NCBI GenBank assembly: GCA_965656185.1
Contig: CBFHJH010000013.1
Location: 1-64,000, forward strand
Length of the DNA: 64,000 nucleotides
Direction: 5' to 3'
Origin: Croceimicrobium sp965656185
Lineage (GTDB): Bacteria > Bacteroidota > Bacteroidia > Flavobacteriales > Schleiferiaceae
Shown: piece by piece, positions 1 through 7,116 of the stretch
How the letters are laid out: each line of letters begins with the position of its first letter
How positions within the stretch are numbered: the first letter of the stretch is position 1
Made by a program: the position numbers and the translations under genes
The notes under the pieces: model-generated
Databases searched by the model: none
What the model was told of the DNA's origin: nothing
The model's input: the letters and a program-made list of their open reading frames with translations, nothing else

Positions 1-24
1 GACACAGATTCTTCTTCCATGCTT

Positions 25-101
25 GCCCGCCGGAGCTTTAGCGCAGGTGGGCCTCCCAGCTAGCGAAGCGCAGCCGCCGAAGCTTTAGCGCAGGTGGGCC
101 T
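25..101. repeat. Two REP-like 30-bp elements
   Basis: Two copies of a short element with the core CCGAAGCTTTAGCG lie at about 25-53 and 73-100. Each is flanked by GCCCGCC and GGTGGGC arms that can pair with a mismatch. Each is followed by a satellite motif, GCTAGCGAAGCG. The same core recurs near 5050, 5130, 7090 and four times at 9288-9407, always between genes. This is a dispersed intergenic repeat family; its function is unknown. Confidence 0.85.
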
Positions 102-125
102 CCCAAGCTAGCGAAGCGTACCCTC

Positions 126-205
126 TGTACCCCTGAGCCCCTGAACCCCTGTACCCCTGAGCCTCTGAGCCTCTGAGCCCCTGTACCCCTGAGCCCCTGT
201 ACCCC
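126..205. repeat. 8-bp degenerate tandem array (10 units)
   Basis: Ten consecutive octamers fit the pattern TGWRCCCC/TGAGCCTC exactly in phase. The array ends three bases before the carB stop codon. Related arrays lie at 3443-3546, 5172-5195 and 9174-9261. The octamer family sits next to the REP-like elements each time except at 3443-3546. Confidence 0.85.
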
Positions 206-207
206 TT

Positions 208-3057
208 CTACTTACTCAAGTAAAGATTCCTTTCCGCGTAGATCTTCTTAAAGACCGGATCACGCAGATTGTCGATGAAATAGATACTCTCTCCGGTCGA
301 CTTCATCTCGGGACCGAGTTTCTTATTCACCTTGGGGAACTTATTGAATGAGAAGACCGGTTGCTTAATGGCCCAGCCTTTCTTCTTCGGATTAAAATCG
401 AAGTCCTTCACCTTTTTCACGCCCAACATTACTTTGGTAGCGTAGTTCACATAAGGCTCGTCGTAAGCTTTGGCAATAAAGGGTACCGTACGCGAGGCAC
501 GTGGATTGGCTTCGATGATGTAGACCTTATCGTCCTTCACCGCAAACTGAATATTGATCAAGCCCACCGTGTTAAGCGCTAAAGCGATTTTTTTGGTGTG
601 ATCCTCGATCTGTTGGATCACTAGGTCACCAAGGTTAAAGGGAGGTAAGGCCGCATGGCTGTCGCCGGAATGGATCCCACAGGGCTCCACGTGTTCCATG
701 ATTCCCATGATGTACACCTCCTCACCGTCGCAGATCGCATCTGCTTCCGCTTCGATCGCACCTTCTAAATAATGGTCTAATAAAACCCGGTTGCCGGGAA
801 AGGCTTTGAAGAGATCTACCACGTGCTTTTCCAACTCGTCTTGGTTGATCACGATCTTCATGCCTTGGCCACCTAGTACATAACTCGGACGTACTAAGAT
901 GGGGAAGCCTAGTTCATCGGCCAACTCCCGCGCCTCATCGGCATTGGTAATTACCCCGAACTTAGGGTAAGGGATCTCATTGTCGCGCAATAATTCCGAA
1001 AAACGTCCGCGGTCTTCCGCTAAGTCCAAGCTTTGGTAGCTGGTACCCACCACCGGAATATTAAAGCGGTCCAATTTCTCGGCTAGTTTCAAAGCGGTTT
1101 GTCCGCCCAGCTGCACGATTACCCCTACCGGCTTTTCGTGCAAGATGATATCGTAAATATGCTCCCAGAATACGGGCTCGAAATACAGTTTATCCGCCGT
1201 ATCGAAGTCGGTCGATACCGTCTCCGGATTACAGTTGATCATAATGGTTTCAAAACCACTCTCCTTGGCCGCTAAAACGCCGTGTACGCAGGAATAATCG
1301 AATTCGATGCCCTGTCCGATTCGGTTCGGACCAGAGCCAAGCACCACGATCTTTTGCTTTTCGCTTACCTCGGATTCGTTCTCTACGTTTACTTCACCTT
1401 CGGCGCTTTCATATTCGTATTCGAAAGTAGAGTAGAAATAAGGCGTTTGCGCCGGAAATTCGGCCGCACAGGTATCTACTAATTTCCAAACCCGATTAAT
1501 GTTCAGTTCACTGCGCTTGGTATGCACTTCCGACTCCAGCACCCCGATCATGTGGGCGATCTGACGGTCGGCAAAACCTTTGGTCTTGGCGTCTAACAAG
1601 AGTTCGCGCGGTAAGCTTTCTAGGGTATGTTTTTCGATATCGGCTTGCACTTGCACCAATTCTTGGATCTGACGCAAGAACCACATATCGATCTTGGTAA
1701 TATCGTGGATACGGCGCAATGGAATACCCAATTGCATGGCATCGTAGATCATAAAGACCCGATTCCACGAAGCGTGTTCTAAGGCGTGTAATACCTTGTC
1801 TTGATCGGTTTCTCCTTTCCCGTCGGCTCCCAAGCCATTGCGCTTGATCTCTAGAGACTGCGCTGCTTTATGCAGGGCTTCTTGGAAAGAGCGGCCGATT
1901 CCCATCACTTCGCCTACCGATTTCATTTGGAGGCCCAGTCTACGATCGGCTCCCTCGAATTTATCGAAGTTCCAGCGTGGGATCTTCACGATCACATAGT
2001 CCAAAGTAGGCTCAAAATAAGCACTGGTAGTTTGGGTGATCTGATTGTCTAATTCGGTCAAATTATATCCTATCGCCAATTTGGCGGCGATCTTCGCGAT
2101 CGGGTAACCGGTGGCTTTAGAAGCTAGGGCCGAAGAACGCGAAACCCGGGGGTTGATCTCGATCGCCACGATTTCTTCTTTCTCATCCGGACTTACCGCG
2201 AATTGCACATTACAGCCCCCGGCGAAATTCCCGATCGAGCGCATCATGTGGATCGCCATGTCACGCATCCGCTGGTAAGTGGTATCCGACAAGGTCATGG
2301 CCGGGGCCACGGTGATCGAATCTCCAGTGTGGATCCCCATCGGGTCCATATTCTCGATCGAACAAATAATGATCACATTATCGTTTGCATCGCGTAAAAG
2401 TTCCAATTCAAATTCTTTCCAACCCAAGAGGGCTTTGTCGATCATCACCTCGTGAATAGGCGAGATCTCCAATCCGCGGGTCATGGCCTCGTCGAATTCT
2501 TCTTCGTTAAAAACGAAGGTCGCCCCCGATCCCCCTAAGGTATAGGAAGCGCGGATACAGAGGGGAAAGCCAAACTCCTGCGCTACCTCTTTCCCTTTAA
2601 GGTAAGAAGTGGCAGTTTGTGCCGGGGCCATACCTACCCCTATATCTCCCATCAATTTACGGAACTCCTCCCGGTCCTCGGTAATATTGATCGCATCGAT
2701 ATCTACCCCAATGATACGTACTCCATACTCTTCCCAAAGTCCATCCTTATCGGCCTCGATACATAAGTTCAAGGCGGTTTGCCCTCCCATGGTTGGCAGC
2801 ACCGCATCGATCTTTTGTTCTTTCAAGATCTTCTCTAAAGAAGCTACTTCCAATGGTAAAAGGTAAACGTGGTCGGCAACCACATTATCGGTCATAATGG
2901 TGGCCGGATTGGAATTGATCAACGACACTTCAATTCCTTCTTCACGTAAAGAACGTGCTGCTTGAGAACCAGAGTAATCGAATTCGCAGGCCTGACCGAT
3001 CACGATCGGACCACTACCTATGATCAGAATGTGTTTGATGGAGTTATCCTTGGGCAT
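208..3057 (-). CDS. carB: Carbamoyl-phosphate synthase large subunit
   Basis: CarB makes carbamoyl phosphate from bicarbonate, ATP and ammonia supplied by the CarA glutaminase subunit, for arginine and pyrimidine synthesis. Two homologous ATP-grasp halves are visible. The N-terminal carboxyphosphate half opens with IGSGPIVIGQACEFDYSG, and the second half near residue 575 opens with LGSGPNRIGQGIEFDYS. Both carry the GGQTALNL or GGQTALKL motif. At 949 residues it lacks the roughly 120-residue C-terminal MGS-like allosteric domain of the E. coli enzyme. It ends cleanly after the carbamate half, as in many Flavobacteriia, so I read this as a natural short form and not a truncation. The ATG at 3057 is the family start. 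carA is not in the window. Confidence 0.97.
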   Translation of the reverse strand: MPKDNSIKHILIIGSGPIVIGQACEFDYSGSQAARSLREEGIEVSLINSNPATIMTDNVVADHVYLLPLEVASLEKILKEQKIDAVLPTMGGQTALNLCIEADKDGLWEEYGVRIIGVDIDAINITEDREEFRKLMGDIGVGMAPAQTATSYLKGKEVAQEFGFPLCIRASYTLGGSGATFVFNEEEFDEAMTRGLEISPIHEVMIDKALLGWKEFELELLRDANDNVIIICSIENMDPMGIHTGDSITVAPAMTLSDTTYQRMRDMAIHMMRSIGNFAGGCNVQFAVSPDEKEEIVAIEINPRVSRSSALASKATGYPIAKIAAKLAIGYNLTELDNQITQTTSAYFEPTLDYVIVKIPRWNFDKFEGADRRLGLQMKSVGEVMGIGRSFQEALHKAAQSLEIKRNGLGADGKGETDQDKVLHALEHASWNRVFMIYDAMQLGIPLRRIHDITKIDMWFLRQIQELVQVQADIEKHTLESLPRELLLDAKTKGFADRQIAHMIGVLESEVHTKRSELNINRVWKLVDTCAAEFPAQTPYFYSTFEYEYESAEGEVNVENESEVSEKQKIVVLGSGPNRIGQGIEFDYSCVHGVLAAKESGFETIMINCNPETVSTDFDTADKLYFEPVFWEHIYDIILHEKPVGVIVQLGGQTALKLAEKLDRFNIPVVGTSYQSLDLAEDRGRFSELLRDNEIPYPKFGVITNADEARELADELGFPILVRPSYVLGGQGMKIVINQDELEKHVVDLFKAFPGNRVLLDHYLEGAIEAEADAICDGEEVYIMGIMEHVEPCGIHSGDSHAALPPFNLGDLVIQQIEDHTKKIALALNTVGLINIQFAVKDDKVYIIEANPRASRTVPFIAKAYDEPYVNYATKVMLGVKKVKDFDFNPKKKGWAIKQPVFSFNKFPKVNKKLGPEMKSTGESIYFIDNLRDPVFKKIYAERNLYLSK

Positions 3058-3102
3058 GTTGAGAAATTATTGGTGAAAATACGAAGCAGGAAATGGGCAG
3101 GC

Positions 3103-3131
3103 AAAAAAAAAGGTGCTGCCTGGCAACACCT
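3103..3131 (-). terminator. Rho-independent terminator of rpmH
   Basis: On the minus strand a 10-bp stem (3111-3120 with 3122-3131, one G-U pair) is followed by nine T residues (complement of 3103-3111). It lies downstream of rpmH and upstream of carB, so it separates the two. Confidence 0.85.
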
Positions 3132-3159
3132 TTAGAAATATTATGAATACAAAAGCACC

Positions 3160-3318
3160 TTAGCCTTTGTAATTACCTTCGCTAGAAACAGAAACCTTTT
3201 TACGGCCCTTGGCACGACGAGAGTTCAATACCTTGCGGCCACTGGCACTAGACATTCTTTCACGGAATCCGTGTTTGTTTTTTCTCTTGCGGTTCGAAGG
3301 TTGAAAAGTACGTTTCAT
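3160..3318 (-). CDS. rpmH: 50S ribosomal protein L34
   Basis: This 52-residue, strongly basic protein of the large ribosomal subunit is too short for many ORF filters. It begins MKRTFQPSNRKRKNKHGFR and contains the diagnostic RMSSASGRKVLNSRRAKGRK core of L34. The length is normal with a short Bacteroidota-type C-terminal tail. It is monocistronic here, with its own TATATTTG promoter element upstream and a strong terminator downstream. The usual neighbours rnpA and dnaA are absent, which is common in Bacteroidota. Confidence 0.97.
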   Translation of the reverse strand: MKRTFQPSNRKRKNKHGFRERMSSASGRKVLNSRRAKGRKKVSVSSEGNYKG

Positions 3319-3367
3319 AGTATCTTATTTAATACGCCGGGGCGCAGGTCTTCCATTTTTCGGGCTG

Positions 3368-3375
3368 CAAATATA
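3368..3375 (-). promoter_or_regulatory. Putative rpmH promoter -7 element
   Basis: TATATTTG on the minus strand is an exact match to the Bacteroidota -7 consensus TAnnTTTG. It would give a leader of about 43 nt before the rpmH ATG. No convincing TTTG -33 box is seen at the right spacing. Confidence 0.6.
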
Positions 3376-3442
3376 AAAGTAGTTTTTGGAACACGAAAAG
3401 AGATTCGCTGAAAAATTTAAGGATTTTTCAGCTCATCGCGGG

Positions 3443-3546
3443 GAGGCACGGAGGCACGGAGGCCCCGAGGCTTGGAGGCTGGGAGGCACGGAAGCAGGGA
3501 TGCGGGGATGCGGGGATGCTTGGAGGCCGGGAGGCCGGGAGGCTGG
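3443..3546. repeat. 8-bp degenerate tandem array (13 units)
   Basis: Thirteen perfectly phased octamers of the form GAGGCNNG or GATGCNNG fill exactly 104 bp. This is the reverse-complement orientation of the TGWGCCYC arrays elsewhere in the window. It occupies most of the gap between rpmH and the four-helix-bundle gene. Confidence 0.85.
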
Positions 3547-3617
3547 ATAAAGTTTAGCAAATGCTTGCTAAGTGAGTGAACTAGGCTTAATGACTGTTCA
3601 ACTACTTCTTTTGTTGT

Positions 3618-4004
3618 ATGAATAAACTAGTATCAAAACAATTTAGATTTGAGGATCTTGAGATTTGGAAAGCGTCTCACCGCTTAAGTATTCCATTATT
3701 CAAGATCGCACAGACAGCCAGAGATAAACAACTATATCGTCTTGCGGAACAATTAGAAGGAGCAACTTTAAGTATCAGTAACAACATAGCCGAAGGTTCT
3801 GGTGCTGCCACACAGAAGGAATTCGCCCGGTACTTATCCATTGCCAGGGCCTCCCTTTTTGAAGTAGCGAATATTCTTTGTTTCTTTCTCAATTGTAGCT
3901 TAATAAGTCAGGACGAGAAAAATTCCTATTATTCGGAATTATACCGATTAAGCATTCAGATCTACTACTTCCGCAAGACCCTCCTCACCCCAAAGGCTAG
4001 TTGA
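3618..4004 (+). CDS. Four helix bundle protein (23S rRNA IVP family)
   Basis: The 128-residue protein has the family opening FRFEDLEIWK and the core SISNNIAEGSGAAT. It ends with helical segments rich in Tyr and Leu. These place it in the four-helix-bundle / '23S rRNA intervening sequence protein' family (TIGR02436 type). Proteins of this family were first found in insertions within 23S rRNA genes but are more often free-standing, as here; no rRNA is nearby. The biochemical role is unknown. The ATG at 3618 gives the normal N-terminus. It is convergent with the YihY/BrkB gene and lies between repeat-rich spacers, which fits a mobile or recently acquired gene, though that is inference. Confidence 0.9.
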   Translation: MNKLVSKQFRFEDLEIWKASHRLSIPLFKIAQTARDKQLYRLAEQLEGATLSISNNIAEGSGAATQKEFARYLSIARASLFEVANILCFFLNCSLISQDEKNSYYSELYRLSIQIYYFRKTLLTPKAS

Positions 4005-4038
4005 TAAAGTCACTGCACACCCAGCGCAAGCCTCATCG

Positions 4039-4072
4039 AGCACACCCTGCACACCCTGCACGCCCTGCTCCC
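4039..4072. repeat. Short 9-bp tandem run
   Basis: About three units of CACACCCTG/CACGCCCTG lie just past the end of the YihY/BrkB gene. It resembles the octamer arrays in base composition but has a 9-bp period. Confidence 0.5.
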
Positions 4073-4084
4073 CCAGCGCGAGCT

Positions 4085-4999
4085 TCAGCGAGCCTTCTTC
4101 ACCCCAGCTATACTGGCATTAAGCTCAAAGCCAATGATCAAGACCAGAGCATTGATATAGATCCACAACATGATCACCATCAAGGTACCGATGGAGCCGT
4201 AAAGTTTATTGTACTGATTAAAATTCTCGACATAAACACTAAAGGCCCAAGAACTCACCAAAATCAAGAAAGTGGCCAATACCGCTCCGGGCGAAAAGAA
4301 ACGCCAGGCCCTTTTGCCACTGGGCGCAAAATTATAGAGCAATACGATCCCGATAAAGACCACAAAGACCAACAGGGAATAACGGGTCAATTCCACCGCT
4401 AGGGCCGAAACCACTTCGAGACCAAAGAAATTGAGCACCGCATTCAGCACATCGGAGGAAAAGATGATCACGATAATACCAATGATAAAATTGATACTCA
4501 GCATCACCGTAAGTCCTAAGCTTACCGTGAGCTGCTGAAACATATTACGCGTTTCGATCTGGTGGTAGGTAGAATTAAAATTACTGATGATCGCATTGAC
4601 CCCATTGGTCGAAAAGATCAGGGCCAAGAAGAAACCAAAAGAAAGTAAGCCACCCCTTTTATTACTCAACACATCCTCGATCGTGCCGCGCACCGCATCG
4701 AAGGTATCCGGCGGAAGGATGCGCTGAAAGACCGAAAAAACCTCGGTTTCCAAGCTCTCCACCGGGAAGAAAGGAATGAGGGTAAAGAAAAAGATGATCC
4801 CGGGGAATAAGGCCAAGAAGAACGAATAAGCGATAGAACCGGCGCGATTGGTCACACTACCTTCGTAAATACCGCGGAAGAAAAAACTCGCCACATCATA
4901 GAGACTCAATCCCTCGAACAAGGGTAAGGTCACCCGCTTCGCGTAAGAGGCCACCGTGCGCTCTACCCTCCGCCACATCCGCTTCAGTCTTTCGATCAT
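4085..4999 (-). CDS. YihY/virulence factor BrkB family membrane protein
   Basis: This integral inner-membrane protein of about 304 residues has six predicted membrane spans and the family signatures FEGLSLYDV near the N-terminus and AGSIAYSFFLALFP in the first span. YihY/BrkB proteins are conserved but their function is unsettled; the old RNase BN assignment was withdrawn. An upstream ATG at 5032 would add 11 residues, but a promoter element (5004-5033) lies over that region. I therefore prefer the ATG at 4999, or possibly 4978. If 4999 is right the transcript would be leaderless or nearly so. Confidence 0.9.
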   Translation of the reverse strand: MIERLKRMWRRVERTVASYAKRVTLPLFEGLSLYDVASFFFRGIYEGSVTNRAGSIAYSFFLALFPGIIFFFTLIPFFPVESLETEVFSVFQRILPPDTFDAVRGTIEDVLSNKRGGLLSFGFFLALIFSTNGVNAIISNFNSTYHQIETRNMFQQLTVSLGLTVMLSINFIIGIIVIIFSSDVLNAVLNFFGLEVVSALAVELTRYSLLVFVVFIGIVLLYNFAPSGKRAWRFFSPGAVLATFLILVSSWAFSVYVENFNQYNKLYGSIGTLMVIMLWIYINALVLIIGFELNASIAGVKKAR

Positions 5000-5003
5000 A
5001 GTA

Positions 5004-5033
5004 CAAAGGTAAAGCGAAAATGAAGATCTCAAA
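5004..5033 (-). promoter_or_regulatory. Promoter of the YihY/BrkB gene
   Basis: On the minus strand TTTG (5030-5033) is followed after 18 nt by TACCTTTG (5004-5011), a good match to the Bacteroidota consensus. Only four bases separate the -7 element from the ATG at 4999. Confidence 0.7.
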
Positions 5034-5044
5034 GCTTTCCTTGT

Positions 5045-5195
5045 TCGCCCACCGAAGCTTTACTTGTCAAGTTTTACGTGAGCGAAGGATGGCTTTCCCT
5101 GCCGCCCTGCCTCCATGCCTCCATGTTCACCTACCGAAGCTTTAGCCCAGGTGGGCTAGCGCAGCGTGCCCTGAGCCCCTGTGCCCCTGTACTTC
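5045..5195. repeat. REP-like elements with short octamer array
   Basis: A variant element at about 5047-5091 has the usual CACCGAAGCTTTA and AGCGAAGGATGG ends, but about 20 extra bases between them including the palindrome ACTTGTCAAGT. A second, normal element lies at 5126-5157. Three in-phase octamers (TGAGCCCC, TGTGCCCC, TGTACTTC) follow at 5172-5195. Confidence 0.7.
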
Positions 5196-5254
5196 TCTTC
5201 TAGCGAAGCGCCCCCATAATTTTCTCCTCCCAATTTCGTTCCTTTACAGCCAGC

Positions 5255-6694
5255 ATGGGAATCGTCGCTAAACAATCCTTTTGGAACTCCATCAACTCCT
5301 ACCTCGGAGTAGCCCTTGGTGCCCTAAACACCATGGTGTTCTTTCCCTATGTTTTTCTGGCCGATGCTGATTTTAACGGAGAAATACAGACCGTACTGGC
5401 CTTCGCAGCCATAGCTTCTACCCTGGGTCATCTGGGTTTACCGATCACCATCACCACCTATTTCCCTCGTCTTAAGGAAAGTCAGCGCGCCCAGCTCTGG
5501 TCCTTGGCTCTCTTATTAATTTCTGCATCTAGCATGGCCCTCGGCTTAGCTTCCTTGGTGGTGCGTTTCGGCTTCGGACTGGCCGCCAATAATATATTCT
5601 TTGCTCTCATTATCACCCTAAGCATGCTCAGCTTCGAGCTGTTCGCTGCGCTTAGCCAGCATCATAAAGAAGTGATCTTCCCGCAGTTCCTCAAGCAGGT
5701 TTTCCGACGCATGATAGTTACCGTGGCCTTGGCTCTTAGCTTTTTCTTAGAGATCGGGCATACCTCCTTCTATTATGTCCTCGCTATCGGATACGGCATC
5801 CAAGTCCTACTGGCCCTTAGACACAGTCGTCGCCACTTTCCTACTTTTCAATGGCGCTTCGACCAAATACAATTGCGACCCATAGTTTCCTACGGACTCA
5901 TGGTCATGCTCGCCTCGGCGGCGATGATCTTAGTGTCTCGGATCGATATTTTAATGATCCGCGGATTATTAGGTAAAGCGGAAGTAGCCTTTTATAACAT
6001 CGCCTTTTTTATCGGTACTGTGGTGTCGGTTCCTTCCAAGGCCCTTTTCGTAAGTCTGCGTCCCTTTTTAGCCAAAGCCTGGGCCGACCAAGATCTGCCT
6101 GAGATCGAATCCATTTACCGCCGATCGGCCCTCAATCAGATGATCTCCACTTCCCTGATCTTCCTATTGATCTGGGTAAACCTCGACCTTGCCTGGCTCA
6201 TCATACCCGAAGAATACCAGTTTGCCGATGCGGCCTGGGTGGTGCTGGCCATTGCTTTGGGTGAGATCATCCAGGGTGCCAGTGGCGTTAACGGTATCAT
6301 CCTCACCATAACCGACCGCCAGCGCTTTAATTTCTATACGGGCCTGGCGCTCATTGGCATAACCATCGCTACTAACTTCCTCTTTATTCCGCGTTTTGGC
6401 CTCCTCGGAGCAGCGGTGGCCAGCTTTAGCGCCATGTTCCTTATTAACCTCATTAAACTCATTATCCTCGGCCGTGATCTGCATATTTGGCCGCACAGTA
6501 AAGCACTTTTCCAGGTACTTTTTGTCGGACTCACCGCCTTTGGCTTGGTAAGTCTGGTCCAAGCCCAAGGTCTAGCCCTCTATTTCGAACTCCCCCTGGG
6601 CAGCGGATTGGTACTGATCTGCTTCGGCCTCCTGTACCGCTACAGCCAGGCTTTCGACGATTTGAAAGGGTTTTTTGGAAGGAAAGGGAAATGA
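5255..6694 (+). CDS. Polysaccharide flippase (Wzx/MATE-like oligosaccharide exporter)
   Basis: This 479-residue protein is hydrophobic throughout, with roughly 12-14 membrane spans. It has the N-terminal pattern typical of the polysaccharide biosynthesis/export (MOP) superfamily: an early helix after KQSFWNSINSYLG, then GLPITITTYFPR. Such proteins flip lipid-linked oligosaccharides across the inner membrane. Nearby surface-sugar genes (asparagine synthase, PIG-L, glycosyltransferase, sulfotransferase) fit that role. The substrate cannot be read from sequence. Start: ATG at 5255, at the beginning of the first helix. Confidence 0.88.
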   Translation: MGIVAKQSFWNSINSYLGVALGALNTMVFFPYVFLADADFNGEIQTVLAFAAIASTLGHLGLPITITTYFPRLKESQRAQLWSLALLLISASSMALGLASLVVRFGFGLAANNIFFALIITLSMLSFELFAALSQHHKEVIFPQFLKQVFRRMIVTVALALSFFLEIGHTSFYYVLAIGYGIQVLLALRHSRRHFPTFQWRFDQIQLRPIVSYGLMVMLASAAMILVSRIDILMIRGLLGKAEVAFYNIAFFIGTVVSVPSKALFVSLRPFLAKAWADQDLPEIESIYRRSALNQMISTSLIFLLIWVNLDLAWLIIPEEYQFADAAWVVLAIALGEIIQGASGVNGIILTITDRQRFNFYTGLALIGITIATNFLFIPRFGLLGAAVASFSAMFLINLIKLIILGRDLHIWPHSKALFQVLFVGLTAFGLVSLVQAQGLALYFELPLGSGLVLICFGLLYRYSQAFDDLKGFFGRKGK

Positions 6695-7082
6695 TAGCAG
6701 AGATTTGAGGAAGGAGACATGGGACGTGAAATAGTTCTCCGTCTCTGGTTTAGATGGACCACAATGAGAGGGATCAACTCTAAAAGCAAATCTTAGATCA
6801 ACGGGATAGGAACGCGATTACAGTTAAGCAAAGACCTAAATATCAAAGTACTAAGAATGCCTCGTTTTACGGAGTCGAAGGATAAAGCTTTAGCGGGAAA
6901 GTGTATTTCTCCTACCTATCGGCGAGTAGGCTGAGCCCATCCAAGGGTCTCATTATTCGAAGAGTCAAAAGCCCTACAATCAATACGCTTCTCCAAACTC
7001 AACATGAAACTGTAGTTAACTCAGAATTAAAACATGATCATCCCAGCATCCCTGCCTCCACACTAGCGCTGCGTTCCATGCT
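6695..7082. other. Intergenic stretch without a recognised gene
   Basis: About 390 bp between the flippase and the repeat beside asnB. It has a partial REP core (AAAGCTTTAGCGGG near 6885) and some weak inverted repeats such as CCTAC/GTAGG near 6913-6932. I see no convincing coding sequence, tRNA or known RNA motif. A 109-codon open frame beginning at 6901 runs into the asnB 3' end and the REP and is not believed. Confidence 0.6.
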
Positions 7083-7112
7083 AGCCCGCCAAAGCTTTAG
7101 CGCAGGCGGGCT
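7083..7112. repeat. REP-like 30-bp element
   Basis: One copy with near-perfect arms, AGCCCGCC and GGCGGGCT, around AAAGCTTTAGCGCA. It abuts the 3' end of asnB and could form a hairpin at the end of that transcript. Confidence 0.8.
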
Positions 7113-7116
7113 CCGC

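Noticed and set aside
1508..1768. 86-codon ORF inside carB, and similar frames inside other large genes
   Set aside because: They are shadows of strongly conserved coding sequence in another frame.
6695..7116. Possible structured RNA in the asnB-flippase gap
   Set aside because: Only short weak inverted repeats are present; no match to a tRNA, RNase P, tmRNA or riboswitch core that I can recognise.
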